Part shown: in pieces, positions 7,495 through 15,001 of the stretch
Layout: each line of letters starts with the position of its first letter
How positions within the stretch are numbered: position 1 is the stretch's first letter
Source of the DNA: an uncultured Collinsella sp.
GTDB taxonomy: Bacteria; Actinomycetota; Coriobacteriia; Coriobacteriales; Coriobacteriaceae
Direction of reading: 5' to 3'
DNA length: 32,868 bases
Assembly (NCBI GenBank): GCA_900541195.1
Contig: UQIY01000024.1
Location: 1-32,868, forward strand
Position numbers and translations under genes: made by a program
Notes under the pieces: generated by a model
What the model was told of the DNA's origin: nothing
What the model saw: the letters and a program-made list of their open reading frames with translations, nothing else
The model's database searches: none

Positions 7495-8337
7495 ATGATT
7501 GTTTTTTCCGATATGGATGGAACGCTGTTGACGAGCGATAAGCAGATGAGCGATGCCACCTGGGCGATGCTCGACGAGCTCGCTCGACGCGGGATTGAAT
7601 TTGTGCCCTGCACGGGACGTCCGCTGTCGGGCATCTTTGAGCCCATCCTCGCCCATCCCGCCGTGCACTATGCCGTTTGCGCCAATGGCGCCAGCGTCTG
7701 GCAGCTCGACGACGATGTGCCCAACGATGCCTCGCGCGCCACGTGCGTATTGAGCCGTCCGCTCGATTGCGGCATTGCCCATCGCATCCATCGCATCGCC
7801 GCCGGCCACGATGTGACCTTCGATATCTTCGCGGATGGGCGGTGCTTCCTCCCCCGCTCGCTCTACACGCGCCTGGACGAATTCTGCGGCGGCGACCCCC
7901 ATATCGCAGCCTCGCTCAAGCGCACACGAACACCGATCGACATGGATATCGACAGCAAGATCGACGAGGTCGAGACACTCGAACGCATCGCCATGTACTG
8001 GCACGACCCGGCCGATCGCGACGCCATCGCGGCGGAGCTCGACACGCTCGGAGGCATTGAGGTCACGCGTTCGTACGCCATGAATATCGAGGTCATGGGC
8101 GCAGGCGCCACCAAGGGAACGGCCCTCACGTGGCTATGCGAGCGCCTGGGCGAGCGTCTCGCCGACGCCTGGGCGTTCGGCGACAACATCAACGACATCC
8201 CCATGCTGCAGGCAGCGGGCCATGGCATGGCCATGATCAACGCCGAGCCCGAGGATCGCGAGGCCGCCGACGCCGCCACCGAATACGACAACGACCACGA
8301 CGGCGTCGCCCGCGCCATCATGGCCGCCCTCGCCTAG
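7495..8337 (+). CDS. Cof-type HAD-IIB family hydrolase
   Basis: A 280-residue haloacid dehalogenase-like phosphatase of the Cof/YbiV type. Motif I is SDMDGTLL, with nucleophile D6 and acid/base D8. Motif II is the CTGRP region, and motif IV GDNIND lies near the C-terminus. The middle part (about 85-200) should be the C2 cap that selects the substrate, usually a sugar phosphate or nucleotide-like phosphate. The specific substrate cannot be told. AAAGGG precedes the ATG by about 9 nt. It stands alone between the gltA terminator and a repeat block that begins at its stop codon. A convergent homologue follows at 8456-9250. Confidence 0.9.
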   Translation: MIVFSDMDGTLLTSDKQMSDATWAMLDELARRGIEFVPCTGRPLSGIFEPILAHPAVHYAVCANGASVWQLDDDVPNDASRATCVLSRPLDCGIAHRIHRIAAGHDVTFDIFADGRCFLPRSLYTRLDEFCGGDPHIAASLKRTRTPIDMDIDSKIDEVETLERIAMYWHDPADRDAIAAELDTLGGIEVTRSYAMNIEVMGAGATKGTALTWLCERLGERLADAWAFGDNINDIPMLQAAGHGMAMINAEPEDREAADAATEYDNDHDGVARAIMAALA

Positions 8338-8455
8338 TCATCGGCCAGTCATCGGGGACGTTCTTGAATGACTAGTCGTTGGGGACAGTCTTCGCAAAAA
8401 GCTGCAAGGACTGTCCCCCACTGCCGGCAGAAAAGGAACGTCCCCATCTGCCGGA
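8334..8455. repeat. Composite GGGGAC/GACTAGTC palindromic repeat block (copy A)
   Basis: The block between the convergent HAD genes has three parts. The first is a ~48-bp unit (8345-8392), found again in inverted orientation at 9413-9460 with four differences. The second is a hairpin with arms GGGGACAGTC (8381-8390) and GACTGTCCCC (8409-8418). The third is a hairpin with arms CCGGCAG (8424-8430) and CTGCCGG (8448-8454). CTAGTCATCGG is also partly duplicated at its left edge. It resembles intergenic interspersed repeats of Collinsella from memory. It could serve as a bidirectional terminator, though T-tracts are weak. Confidence 0.65.
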
Positions 8456-9250
8456 TTAAGCGAGACTCTCCAGCACACGGCGGAGCTCCTGCTGGACGGC
8501 GTGGTCGCGGTTACGACCCACCACGCGATCGGCAACGGCCTTGAGCGCGGGGCGTGCATTTTCCATCGCGCAGCCCGTGCCGACAAAGCGAATGATCTCG
8601 TAGTCGTTCATCGAGTCGCCAAACGCCATGACCTCGTCGCGACCAATGCCGTAATGCTCCGCGAGCTGCGCGATACCCGAGGCCTTTGACACACCAGGCT
8701 GCATGGCATCAATCCACGCGTTGCCCGAAGGCGCAAAAGTAAAGAGCTGACCAAGCTCGCGCTGCAGCACGTAGGCGCTGTCCATAACGGCACCGTCATC
8801 GCAAAAGATACTCGCCTTGATGATATTTACGCTGGGATCGGGCAGCTCCCAAATACGCTCGGCATTGGGAAGGTCCTTATCGACCTCACGCACGAACTTG
8901 CACTCGTCATCGAGCAAGAAGGACTTGGTTCGGTCAAAAAGCGCAAGATGCAGATTGGGAAACGTCGCGACGGCCTGGGCGAGCCTTCGAATCGCCAGGT
9001 GCGAATACACCTCACGGTCTACCATCTTGCCGTCGGCGAAGACCTGGGCACCGTTAGCGGCGACAAAGTCCATCTTGTCGCGAACGGGCGCAAAAAACTC
9101 GCACAGGCGATCGTAGCGACGACCTGACGATGCGGCGAAATGCACGCCATGCTCGCGTAGCGCCAGAATCAGTTCGTAGGTCTCGGGAGGCACCTGGCCG
9201 TTTTCGTCAAGCAGTGTGCCATCCATATCGGATGCAATCAGTTTAAACAT
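8456..9250 (-). CDS. Cof-type HAD-IIB family hydrolase
   Basis: A 264-residue HAD phosphatase convergent with and related to the one at 7495. Motif I is ASDMDGTLL (D8, D10), motif II is the ASSGRR region, and motif IV is GDSMNDYE. The C2 cap lies about 85-190. The substrate is unknown. The ribosome site AAGGGAG sits 7 nt before the ATG and is itself the 3' arm of a leader hairpin (9256-9317), implying control of translation or transcription. A candidate promoter lies at 9321-9349. The gene and its leader are bracketed by inverted copies of a ~48-bp repeat (8345-8392 and 9413-9460). Confidence 0.9.
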   Translation of the reverse strand: MFKLIASDMDGTLLDENGQVPPETYELILALREHGVHFAASSGRRYDRLCEFFAPVRDKMDFVAANGAQVFADGKMVDREVYSHLAIRRLAQAVATFPNLHLALFDRTKSFLLDDECKFVREVDKDLPNAERIWELPDPSVNIIKASIFCDDGAVMDSAYVLQRELGQLFTFAPSGNAWIDAMQPGVSKASGIAQLAEHYGIGRDEVMAFGDSMNDYEIIRFVGTGCAMENARPALKAVADRVVGRNRDHAVQQELRRVLESLA

Positions 9251-9255
9251 AGAAA

Positions 9256-9317
9256 AGCTCCCTTCGGACTTGTTGGAATCGAACGTGTATCCGATTCCAA
9301 CGTACCCAAAGGGAGCT
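9256..9317 (-). promoter_or_regulatory. Leader hairpin sequestering the HAD gene ribosome site
   Basis: Outer arms AGCTCCCTT (9256-9264) and AAGGGAGCT (9309-9317), and inner arms GTTGGAATCG (9272-9281) and CGATTCCAAC (9292-9301), are all perfect. They are separated by a symmetric 7-by-7 internal loop and a 10-nt apical loop. In the mRNA the second outer arm contains the ribosome site AAGGGAG and is followed by TTTTCT, then ATG. It can act as a ribosome-site mask or a terminator-like attenuator. No known riboswitch class is recognised. Confidence 0.6.
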
Positions 9318-9320
9318 CAA

Positions 9321-9349
9321 ATAAGACTCCGCGGGCGCAAACGTTACAA
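9321..9349 (-). promoter_or_regulatory. Candidate promoter of the HAD gene
   Basis: On the minus strand TTGTAA (9349-9344), a 17-nt spacer and TCTTAT (9326-9321) match four of six bases in each consensus element. Transcription would start near 9314, right at the beginning of the leader hairpin. Confidence 0.4.
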
Positions 9350-9412
9350 GGACCTGGCAAATAGCTCACACATGTCAGAGGTCCCACAATCGCAGCGTCA
9401 GGCGACACGCCA

Positions 9413-9460
9413 AAGAGTGTCCCCGACGACTAGTCATTTAAGAACGTCCCCGATGACTAG
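9413..9460. repeat. GGGGAC/GACTAGTC repeat, inverted copy B
   Basis: This ~48-bp unit is the reverse complement of 8345-8392 with four mismatches. It contains two GACTAGTC-type octamers and two GTCCCC blocks. It overlaps the last codon and stop of the adenine deaminase gene (9457-9460). Confidence 0.7.
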
Positions 9461-11277
9461 TCGGCGTAGGTGAAGGTCGTGACGTCGAACATGCCCTCGG
9501 GGCGGATGCGGAGCGTCGGGATCACCGGCAGGGGCAGGAAGATGATGCCCATGATGGGGTCGAGCGGCGGCTCAATACCCATGGCGCGCGCCTTGACCAT
9601 AAAGTCGTCGTGCTGCGCGGCGACATCCTCGGCCGTGCCTTCGCTCATCAGACCGCCGAGCGCCAGCGGAATGCGCGCCACGACCTCGCCGTTGCGCACC
9701 AGCACGTGACCACCCTGGCCCACAGCCTCAACAGCAGCCATCATATCGGCAGCGTTATCACCCACGACGCACACGTTGTGCGAGTCGTGGCCGATCGTGG
9801 AGGCAATGGCGCCACCGGTGATGGTGAAGCCACGCACCCAGCCGCGACCGATATGCTTGCCGACAAGGCCCAGGCCCGCAGGACCATCACCGTCGGCGCC
9901 CTCGGCTTGCAGCGACACACCGCGGCCGTGGCGCTCGATCAGCATAATGCGGCGCAGGCCCTCGGCGCTCTCGGGGCGAGCCATGCCCGTGATGGCCTTA
10001 CCCGGCACCACGTCAATCACGGCCTCGCCCGGCTTAAAGGCATAGTCGAATACGTCGAGCGAAAGCTTCGGCAGCTTAACGGAGGCGCGCAGCTCATCGG
10101 CAAGGGCTGCGACCTCGGCCATCTCGGGTGCAATCTCGCCCACAAAGGTACCGTCCTGCGCCACCAGGGCACCGGCGGCATACACGCGATGCGGAGCCGT
10201 GGCAAACGTCAGGTCGTTGAGTACCAGCAGGTCGGCACGCTTGCCCGGGGCGATGGCGCCACGCAGCTCGTGCGGGTCGCGGCAACCGTGGTCCAGGCCA
10301 AACGCCTCGGCCGTGGAGAGGGACGCCATGGAGATAGCGACCACGGGGTCGATACCGGCCTCAATCGCCACGCGGCAGGCGTTATCGATCATGCCGGTCG
10401 CAAGCGCGTCGGAGGGAGCACGGTCGTCGGTCGCAAAGCAGCAACGGCGGGCACGGGCAGGATTCTCCAGCAGCATCGGCGACAGGTTGGCCAGGTCATG
10501 GCTGCACGTACCTTCGCGCAGCATCACGTACATGCCGCGAGACAGCTTGTCGAGTGCCTCCTCGGGAATCGTCGACTCATGGTCAGCGATAATACCTGCT
10601 GCGGCATAGGCGTTGAGGTCCTTGCCGGCAACGAGCGGCGCGTGACCGTCAACCTGCTTGGACGGCGTCTGGTTGGCAGCGTCGATTCGAGCGCAGGTCT
10701 CGGGATCGGCCATAAAGACGCCCGGCAGGTTCATCATCTCGCCCAGGCCAAAGACATCGCCCGGATATTCGGCAAAAAACGCCTGCATATCGGCAGCGGT
10801 GATGACGGCACCGGCCTGCTCGTCGGGCAGTGCGGGCACGCACGAGGGCATCATGTACTTGATGGAGATGGGCGCGCGACGACCGTCCTCGATCATAAAG
10901 CGCAGGCCGTCCAAGCCGGAAACATTAGCGATCTCGTGGCTGTCAGCAATGGCAGTAGTGGTACCGCGCGTCGCCGCCATGCGCGCATACTCGGCAGGGC
11001 GGATGTTCGAAGACTCGATATGCAAGTGTCCGTCAATAAAACCGGGGGCAAGATAGCGGCCCTGGCAATCGATGACCTCGGCAGCCTCATACGTACCGGC
11101 GGCATCGTCGCGACCATCGTAGAGCACACCGACGATCACGCCATCCTTGACGGCAACGCTACCGGGCGCCACACGCTGGCCGTACACATCGACGATCTGC
11201 GCGTTGGCAAACAGCGTATCGGCGGGTACACGCCCCTCGGCGGCCTCGATCACAGACCTCATGACCTCAACGGACAT
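9457..11277 (-). CDS. ade: Adenine deaminase
   Basis: A 606-residue amidohydrolase that deaminates adenine to hypoxanthine and ammonia in purine salvage or catabolism. The metal site motif GHLHIESS (H84, H86, E88) follows the typical CQGRYLAPGFID strand. GTTTAIADSHEIANV, DGHAPL and the C-terminal TITGGAIASTIGHDSHN block are characteristic of Ade. Length is normal for the family. ATG 11277 is chosen because AAAGGAG stands a few nt upstream; the open frame continues 71 codons further but that part covers the leader and a repeat and looks non-coding. The leader carries a terminator-like hairpin (11298-11333) and a -10-like TACAAT (11346-11351). Selenium-hydroxylase maturation genes at the other end of the window would fit purine degradation. 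Confidence 0.95.
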   Translation of the reverse strand: MSVEVMRSVIEAAEGRVPADTLFANAQIVDVYGQRVAPGSVAVKDGVIVGVLYDGRDDAAGTYEAAEVIDCQGRYLAPGFIDGHLHIESSNIRPAEYARMAATRGTTTAIADSHEIANVSGLDGLRFMIEDGRRAPISIKYMMPSCVPALPDEQAGAVITAADMQAFFAEYPGDVFGLGEMMNLPGVFMADPETCARIDAANQTPSKQVDGHAPLVAGKDLNAYAAAGIIADHESTIPEEALDKLSRGMYVMLREGTCSHDLANLSPMLLENPARARRCCFATDDRAPSDALATGMIDNACRVAIEAGIDPVVAISMASLSTAEAFGLDHGCRDPHELRGAIAPGKRADLLVLNDLTFATAPHRVYAAGALVAQDGTFVGEIAPEMAEVAALADELRASVKLPKLSLDVFDYAFKPGEAVIDVVPGKAITGMARPESAEGLRRIMLIERHGRGVSLQAEGADGDGPAGLGLVGKHIGRGWVRGFTITGGAIASTIGHDSHNVCVVGDNAADMMAAVEAVGQGGHVLVRNGEVVARIPLALGGLMSEGTAEDVAAQHDDFMVKARAMGIEPPLDPIMGIIFLPLPVIPTLRIRPEGMFDVTTFTYAD

Positions 11278-11297
11278 ACATACTCCTTTAACCGTAG

Positions 11298-11333
11298 AAA
11301 AAAGCTGCGGAGCGGACAGGCCTTCACCGCAGC
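11298..11333 (-). promoter_or_regulatory. Terminator-like leader hairpin upstream of ade
   Basis: On the minus strand GCTGCGG (11333-11327), a 16-nt loop, CCGCAGC (11310-11304) and a run of six T (11303-11298) precede the ribosome site of ade by about 10 nt. Because tyrS already has its own terminator upstream, this is best read as an attenuator in the ade leader. No purine riboswitch core is seen upstream. Confidence 0.55.
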
Positions 11334-11345
11334 AAACCAATAGCC

Positions 11346-11351
11346 ATTGTA
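11346..11351 (-). promoter_or_regulatory. Candidate -10 element of ade
   Basis: TACAAT on the minus strand. The matching -35 (TTATCG, 18 nt upstream) is weak. If used, the leader would be about 60 nt and consist mainly of the terminator-like hairpin. Confidence 0.35.
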
Positions 11352-11403
11352 TGCCCAAAAGGAGGCCGCCGATAACACCCCTTCCGCTTAACGGCACTGC
11401 CAA

Positions 11404-11490
11404 ATGATCCCTTGGGGACGGAGGAAAACGGATCACCGGGCCAAACCGACCCCCTCGGTGATCCGTTTTCCTCCGTCCCCAAGGGATCAT
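11404..11490. repeat. 35-bp perfect inverted repeat with 17-nt loop
   Basis: The left arm (11404-11438) and right arm (11456-11490) are exact reverse complements over 35 bp. The arms start ATGATCCCTTGGGGACGG and end in CGGATCACCG. No poly-T follows. It sits between the tyrS terminator and the ade promoter region. The GGGGACGGAGG core recalls other Collinsella intergenic repeats (from memory) and shares GGGGAC with the repeat blocks at 8334-8455 and 9413-9460. Confidence 0.85.
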
Positions 11491-11492
11491 CT

Positions 11493-11526
11493 AAAAAGGC
11501 CGCAGTCGGGAATCCCGGCTGCGGCC
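11493..11526 (-). terminator. Rho-independent terminator of tyrS
   Basis: On the minus strand GGCCGCAG-CCGGGA and TCCCGA-CTGCGGCC (11526-11498) form a strong stem followed by TTTTT (11497-11493). It lies about 30 nt after the TyrRS stop. Confidence 0.9.
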
Positions 11527-11555
11527 CTATTGCACATGTCAGGTTGACCTACTTG

Positions 11556-12767
11556 CTAGACCAACTTGAAGCCCTTGCGCTTGCCCACGGAGAGGGTGTC
11601 GCCCAGCTTGAGGGCGCTGGGGTCGATGTTGTAGCTCTTGGGAGCCACGGCCTTGCCGTTGATCTTGACGCCGCCGCCGTCGATGTCGCGACGAGCCTGG
11701 CCGGCGCTGGCCGAAAGGCCCAGGTCCTTGAGCAAGCCGGCGAGGTAGATCTGCCCCTCGTCGTTAACGGTCAGTTCAACATGCTTCTCGGGGAAGTCGG
11801 CGAGCTGGCCCTCCTTGAACACGCGGTCGAACTCGGCCTGAGCCTCGTCGCCGGCACCGGCGCCGTGGTAGGTGTCGCACAGGTCGCGGCCCAGAGCGCG
11901 CTTGAGCTCATAGGGATCGGCAGAGCCATCGGCCAGGGCAGCGTCGATCTTGTCGACCTCGGCCGGAGTGAGCGAGCTCGCCAGGCGGTAGTACTTGCCG
12001 ATCATCTCGTCGGGGATGGACATGGTCTTGCCGAACATATCCTTGGGCGCGTCGGTCAGACCGATGTAGTTGCCATAGGACTTGGACATCTTACGGACGC
12101 CATCGGTGCCCTCGAGCAGCGGCATGGTGAGCGCGATCTGCGGCTCCATGCCCATCTTCTCCATGAGCTCACGGCCGGCGAGCAGGTTGAAAAGCTGGTC
12201 GGTGCCGCCCATCTCCACGTCAGCCTTAATCATGACCGAATCGTATGCCTGCATCACGGGATACAGGAACTCATGCAGGGCGATCGGCGTCTGAGACTGG
12301 TAGCGCTTGGTAAAGTCGTCGCGCTCAAGAATACGGGCGACAGTGAACTTGGAGCACACCTGCAGCAGACCGGCCAGATCCATCGACAAGATCCAGTCAC
12401 CGTTGTGCACGATGGTGGTCTTCTCGGGATCCAGGATCTTCATGGCCTGGCTCACGTAGGTCTCGGCATTGGCCTCGATCTGCTCCTGCGAAAGCTGCGG
12501 GCGGGTGGAGTTCTTGCCCGAGGGGTCGCCGATCAGTGCGGTACCGTTGCCGATGATGAGGGTGACGTTGTGGCCCAGGTCCTGGAACTGACGCATCTTG
12601 CGCAGCGGCACGGCGTGGCCCAGGTGCAGGTCGGGGCTGGTGGGATCGACGCCGAGCTTGATGTTGAGGGGCTCGCCCTTCTCAAGCTTCTTGCGAAGGT
12701 CGGCCTCGGGGACGATCTGCGCGGCGCCCGAGGTGATGATACGCATTTGCTCGTCAACAGACAGCAT
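11556..12767 (-). CDS. tyrS: Tyrosyl-tRNA synthetase
   Basis: A 403-residue class I aminoacyl-tRNA synthetase charging tRNA-Tyr. The HIGH motif appears as HLGH (48-51) after GVDPTSPDL, and KMSKS is at 226-230 (VRKMSKSYGN). The C-terminal S4-like RNA-binding domain runs from about residue 335 (DLGLSASAGQARRDIDGGGVKIN). Length and motifs fit the shorter TyrRS subtype related to TyrZ. GGAGGA precedes the ATG. The leader is short, with a simple hairpin at 12789-12815, and has no room for a T-box. It is followed by its own terminator. It lies downstream of the U32 protein gene on the same strand, 96 nt apart. Confidence 0.97.
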   Translation of the reverse strand: MLSVDEQMRIITSGAAQIVPEADLRKKLEKGEPLNIKLGVDPTSPDLHLGHAVPLRKMRQFQDLGHNVTLIIGNGTALIGDPSGKNSTRPQLSQEQIEANAETYVSQAMKILDPEKTTIVHNGDWILSMDLAGLLQVCSKFTVARILERDDFTKRYQSQTPIALHEFLYPVMQAYDSVMIKADVEMGGTDQLFNLLAGRELMEKMGMEPQIALTMPLLEGTDGVRKMSKSYGNYIGLTDAPKDMFGKTMSIPDEMIGKYYRLASSLTPAEVDKIDAALADGSADPYELKRALGRDLCDTYHGAGAGDEAQAEFDRVFKEGQLADFPEKHVELTVNDEGQIYLAGLLKDLGLSASAGQARRDIDGGGVKINGKAVAPKSYNIDPSALKLGDTLSVGKRKGFKLV

Positions 12768-12788
12768 TGGGTATCCTCCTTTTGCTAT

Positions 12789-12815
12789 AGCACCCTCGCC
12801 GAAAACGGCGGTGCT
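12789..12815 (-). promoter_or_regulatory. Hairpin in the tyrS leader
   Basis: Arms AGCACC and GGTGCT enclose a GCCG-TTTT-CGGC stem with a three-base bulge. It is located about 20 nt upstream of the tyrS ATG and is not followed by a T-tract. It may be the 3' end structure of the preceding U32 transcript or a leader element. Confidence 0.35.
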
Positions 12816-12863
12816 GGAAGTCCATAAACTCTCTTATGATAACAAACTGACGCGACGCGGCAT

Positions 12864-14840
12864 CTACGACAGGAAAATCCTCGTCCTGCCGCATGCGTCG
12901 ATGGCAACTGGCAGACGTGCGCCGTCACGCTCGACCAGATAGCGCACCTGCCGACGACGCAAGCAGTCGCGGCAACGGACCTGCCCCGTCGCATCGGTGG
13001 CGCAGACGCCCTCGGCGGTCAGCAGGCAGTGCTCGCACACCATAAGCTCGGGACAGTCGGCGTCGAACGGACCCAAGACGCCGGGTTCAGCAGCCAGCTC
13101 GGCAATACGCTCCCTATCATTGCTGAGCAACTCGGCAGGCAAGTATACCCACCCCGCGCCAAGCCCGCGCAGCCAGGCAAGCGTGGCCCGATTGGCGCAG
13201 AACACCGGCGCCGCCACGTCAAACGCCGTGCCCAGCTCGCGGGCCATCGCCACCTGCCCCAGGTTGCGGCAAACAATACGCCCGGCACGTTGCATAAGCG
13301 CCCGAGTCCGCTCGATATCGCCTGCGCGGCACACTTCGTCGAGCACCACCGTCGCATCGGACAGATCCCGCTCATCGCGCGGATCCAAATCCATCAGCTC
13401 CCAGGCAAAGACCATACGAGCAAAAGCCTCATGCTTTGCCGGCTCCGCCGGTCCCGCCAACTCCGTCGGTACATCGCCATCTGCCAGAACGCCCTCAAAC
13501 GGCAGTACCTCAACGGACTGCTCAACAGGCGCGACCGCACCTGCCTCGACCCGCATGCGCTCCAACACCGTTGCCGTCTGCCCCAGCACGCCGGCACTGC
13601 GAATCAGATAGACCTCGCAGCCCGCGTCCACCTTGCGTTTGCAATGCACGACGATGCGCTCTCCCGCAGCGGCGTCCACGGGGCAAGGCACCTGTGGCCA
13701 GCGCTTGGGCACATCGGGACGCGCGTCGGCACCCGGGTAAAATCGGATCTCGAGCGTATCGCCCGCCGCCACGGCGGCATCAAGCTCAACCGTCACCTCT
13801 TCGTGACCCACCGCCACCAAATGGCCCACGCGCACGCCCTGGTTGATCGCGCGCTCAAAGCTCATGAGCTCGGCGCCCGAACGACCCCGCAGATACGCAT
13901 CGGTAAAGCCGCGGTTGAACGACCTTCCCAGCTCGCGCTCAAGCGCCGGAACCGCATCGGCATCCCATGTGCCGTCGCGCAGCATATCGAGCGCCCGACG
14001 CCACACCCTCACCACGTTAAAGACGTAGTCGGGATTCTTCATGCGGCCCTCGATCTTGAGCGATGCCACGCCGGCGGCAACAAGCTCGGGCAGATGCGCG
14101 ATGCCCAGATAGTCACGCGGACAAAGTAGGCGATCCCCTTCGACAGCGACAACACTCTGCCCCGCCTCGTCCACCAAGTCATAGGATAGACGGCACGGTT
14201 GCGTGCAATCACCGCGCATCGCAGAGCGGCCACGTCGAAGGGCAGAGAACCCGCACGCACCCGAGTATCCAATGCAAATAGCGCCGTGACAGAACACCTC
14301 GATGGGCACGCCAGTAGCGCAAAGCGTCTCAATCTCTGCAACGCTCAGCTCGCGCGCAGTCGTCACGCGCTCAACGCCCAGCTCCTTGGCAGCCAACTGC
14401 ACGGCACCCTCGCTATGAGCGCCCGCCTGAGTGGACAGGTGAATCTCGACCCCCGGAATCGCCGCACGTAGCGCACAAGCCAGCCCGGCATCGGCCACAA
14501 TCAACGCATCGGCACCCAACGCGTGCGCATGCGCCCCCAACGCCACGGCGTCGGCAAGCTCATCATCGAACACGAACACGTTGAGCGTCACGTACACACG
14601 CACGCCATGGGCATGGGCCACGGCACAACCGCGCGCGAACTCATCATCGTTAAAGCCATGCGCGCTCACTCGAGCGTTGAATCCGTCCAGCCCCGCATAG
14701 ATGGCATCGGCACCCGCCGCAATCGCCGCGAGCATCTGGTCGAGTCCGCCAGCAGGCGCCAGCAGTTCGGGCAGCGCCACTTCAGCCGCCGCCAACTCGC
14801 TTTCGCATTGTCCGCTCGGTTCCATCGGCCGAATCGCCAT
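12864..14840 (-). CDS. Peptidase U32 family protein (TrhP/RlhA-like)
   Basis: A 658-residue U32 family protein. The N-terminal TIM-barrel part begins with LPELLAPAGG and contains LSTQAG. The hallmark cysteine region FCHGAICIGYSGACGF, the CTQPCR motif and LKIEGRMKNPDYV follow. Members such as TrhP and RlhA hydroxylate tRNA U34 or 23S rRNA using prephenate; others were described as collagenase-like proteases. The C-terminal half is the longer form, with extra cysteines (CEHC, CRDC) near the end that could bind metal. ATG 14840 is chosen because GAGGAG lies 7-8 nt upstream; an in-frame ATG at 14867 lacks a site. An RNA-hydroxylation role is more likely than proteolysis, by family analogy. Confidence 0.85.
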   Translation of the reverse strand: MAIRPMEPSGQCESELAAAEVALPELLAPAGGLDQMLAAIAAGADAIYAGLDGFNARVSAHGFNDDEFARGCAVAHAHGVRVYVTLNVFVFDDELADAVALGAHAHALGADALIVADAGLACALRAAIPGVEIHLSTQAGAHSEGAVQLAAKELGVERVTTARELSVAEIETLCATGVPIEVFCHGAICIGYSGACGFSALRRGRSAMRGDCTQPCRLSYDLVDEAGQSVVAVEGDRLLCPRDYLGIAHLPELVAAGVASLKIEGRMKNPDYVFNVVRVWRRALDMLRDGTWDADAVPALERELGRSFNRGFTDAYLRGRSGAELMSFERAINQGVRVGHLVAVGHEEVTVELDAAVAAGDTLEIRFYPGADARPDVPKRWPQVPCPVDAAAGERIVVHCKRKVDAGCEVYLIRSAGVLGQTATVLERMRVEAGAVAPVEQSVEVLPFEGVLADGDVPTELAGPAEPAKHEAFARMVFAWELMDLDPRDERDLSDATVVLDEVCRAGDIERTRALMQRAGRIVCRNLGQVAMARELGTAFDVAAPVFCANRATLAWLRGLGAGWVYLPAELLSNDRERIAELAAEPGVLGPFDADCPELMVCEHCLLTAEGVCATDATGQVRCRDCLRRRQVRYLVERDGARLPVAIDACGRTRIFLS

Positions 14841-14898
14841 CGGTAAACTCCTCACCAAGGTATGCATTCACTCTGAAAAATGCCATCATCCAGCATAC

Positions 14899-14919
14899 AC
14901 GAGGCCCCGCGTGCCTCGT
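14899..14919. other. Small hairpin in the U32/PBP divergent region
   Basis: ACGAGGC and GCCTCGT form a 7-bp stem with a 7-nt loop, followed on the plus strand by TTGGTTTATC. It lies between divergent genes, so it has no upstream transcript to terminate. It may be part of the PBP regulatory region. Confidence 0.25.
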
Positions 14920-15001
14920 TTGGTTTATCGTGTAATAACTTATGTCCATCCTGCCAGGCATAACACCTGCCGCCTGACACGACATACCTGGAGGTCAATA
15001 T

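Noticed and set aside
9610..11343. A 577-codon plus-strand ORF antisense to ade, and similar long antisense ORFs over tyrS (11412-12827), rpoA/rplQ (20057-21508) and adk/secY (25008-26393)
   Set aside because: These arise from the high G+C codon bias of the minus-strand genes. Their translations have no recognisable domain, and the opposite strand encodes complete well-known proteins.
11278..11403. Purine riboswitch upstream of ade
   Set aside because: No three-way-junction core or typical conserved loops are visible, and the putative promoter leaves only about 60 nt of leader.
11278..11490. A 71-codon N-terminal extension of adenine deaminase
   Set aside because: It covers a terminator hairpin, a promoter-like site and the 35-bp inverted repeat. 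A good ribosome site precedes the internal ATG at 11277, which gives the normal Ade length.
12768..12863. T-box leader for tyrS
   Set aside because: The gap is under 100 nt, with only a simple hairpin. No T-box sequence, specifier stem or antiterminator could be seen.
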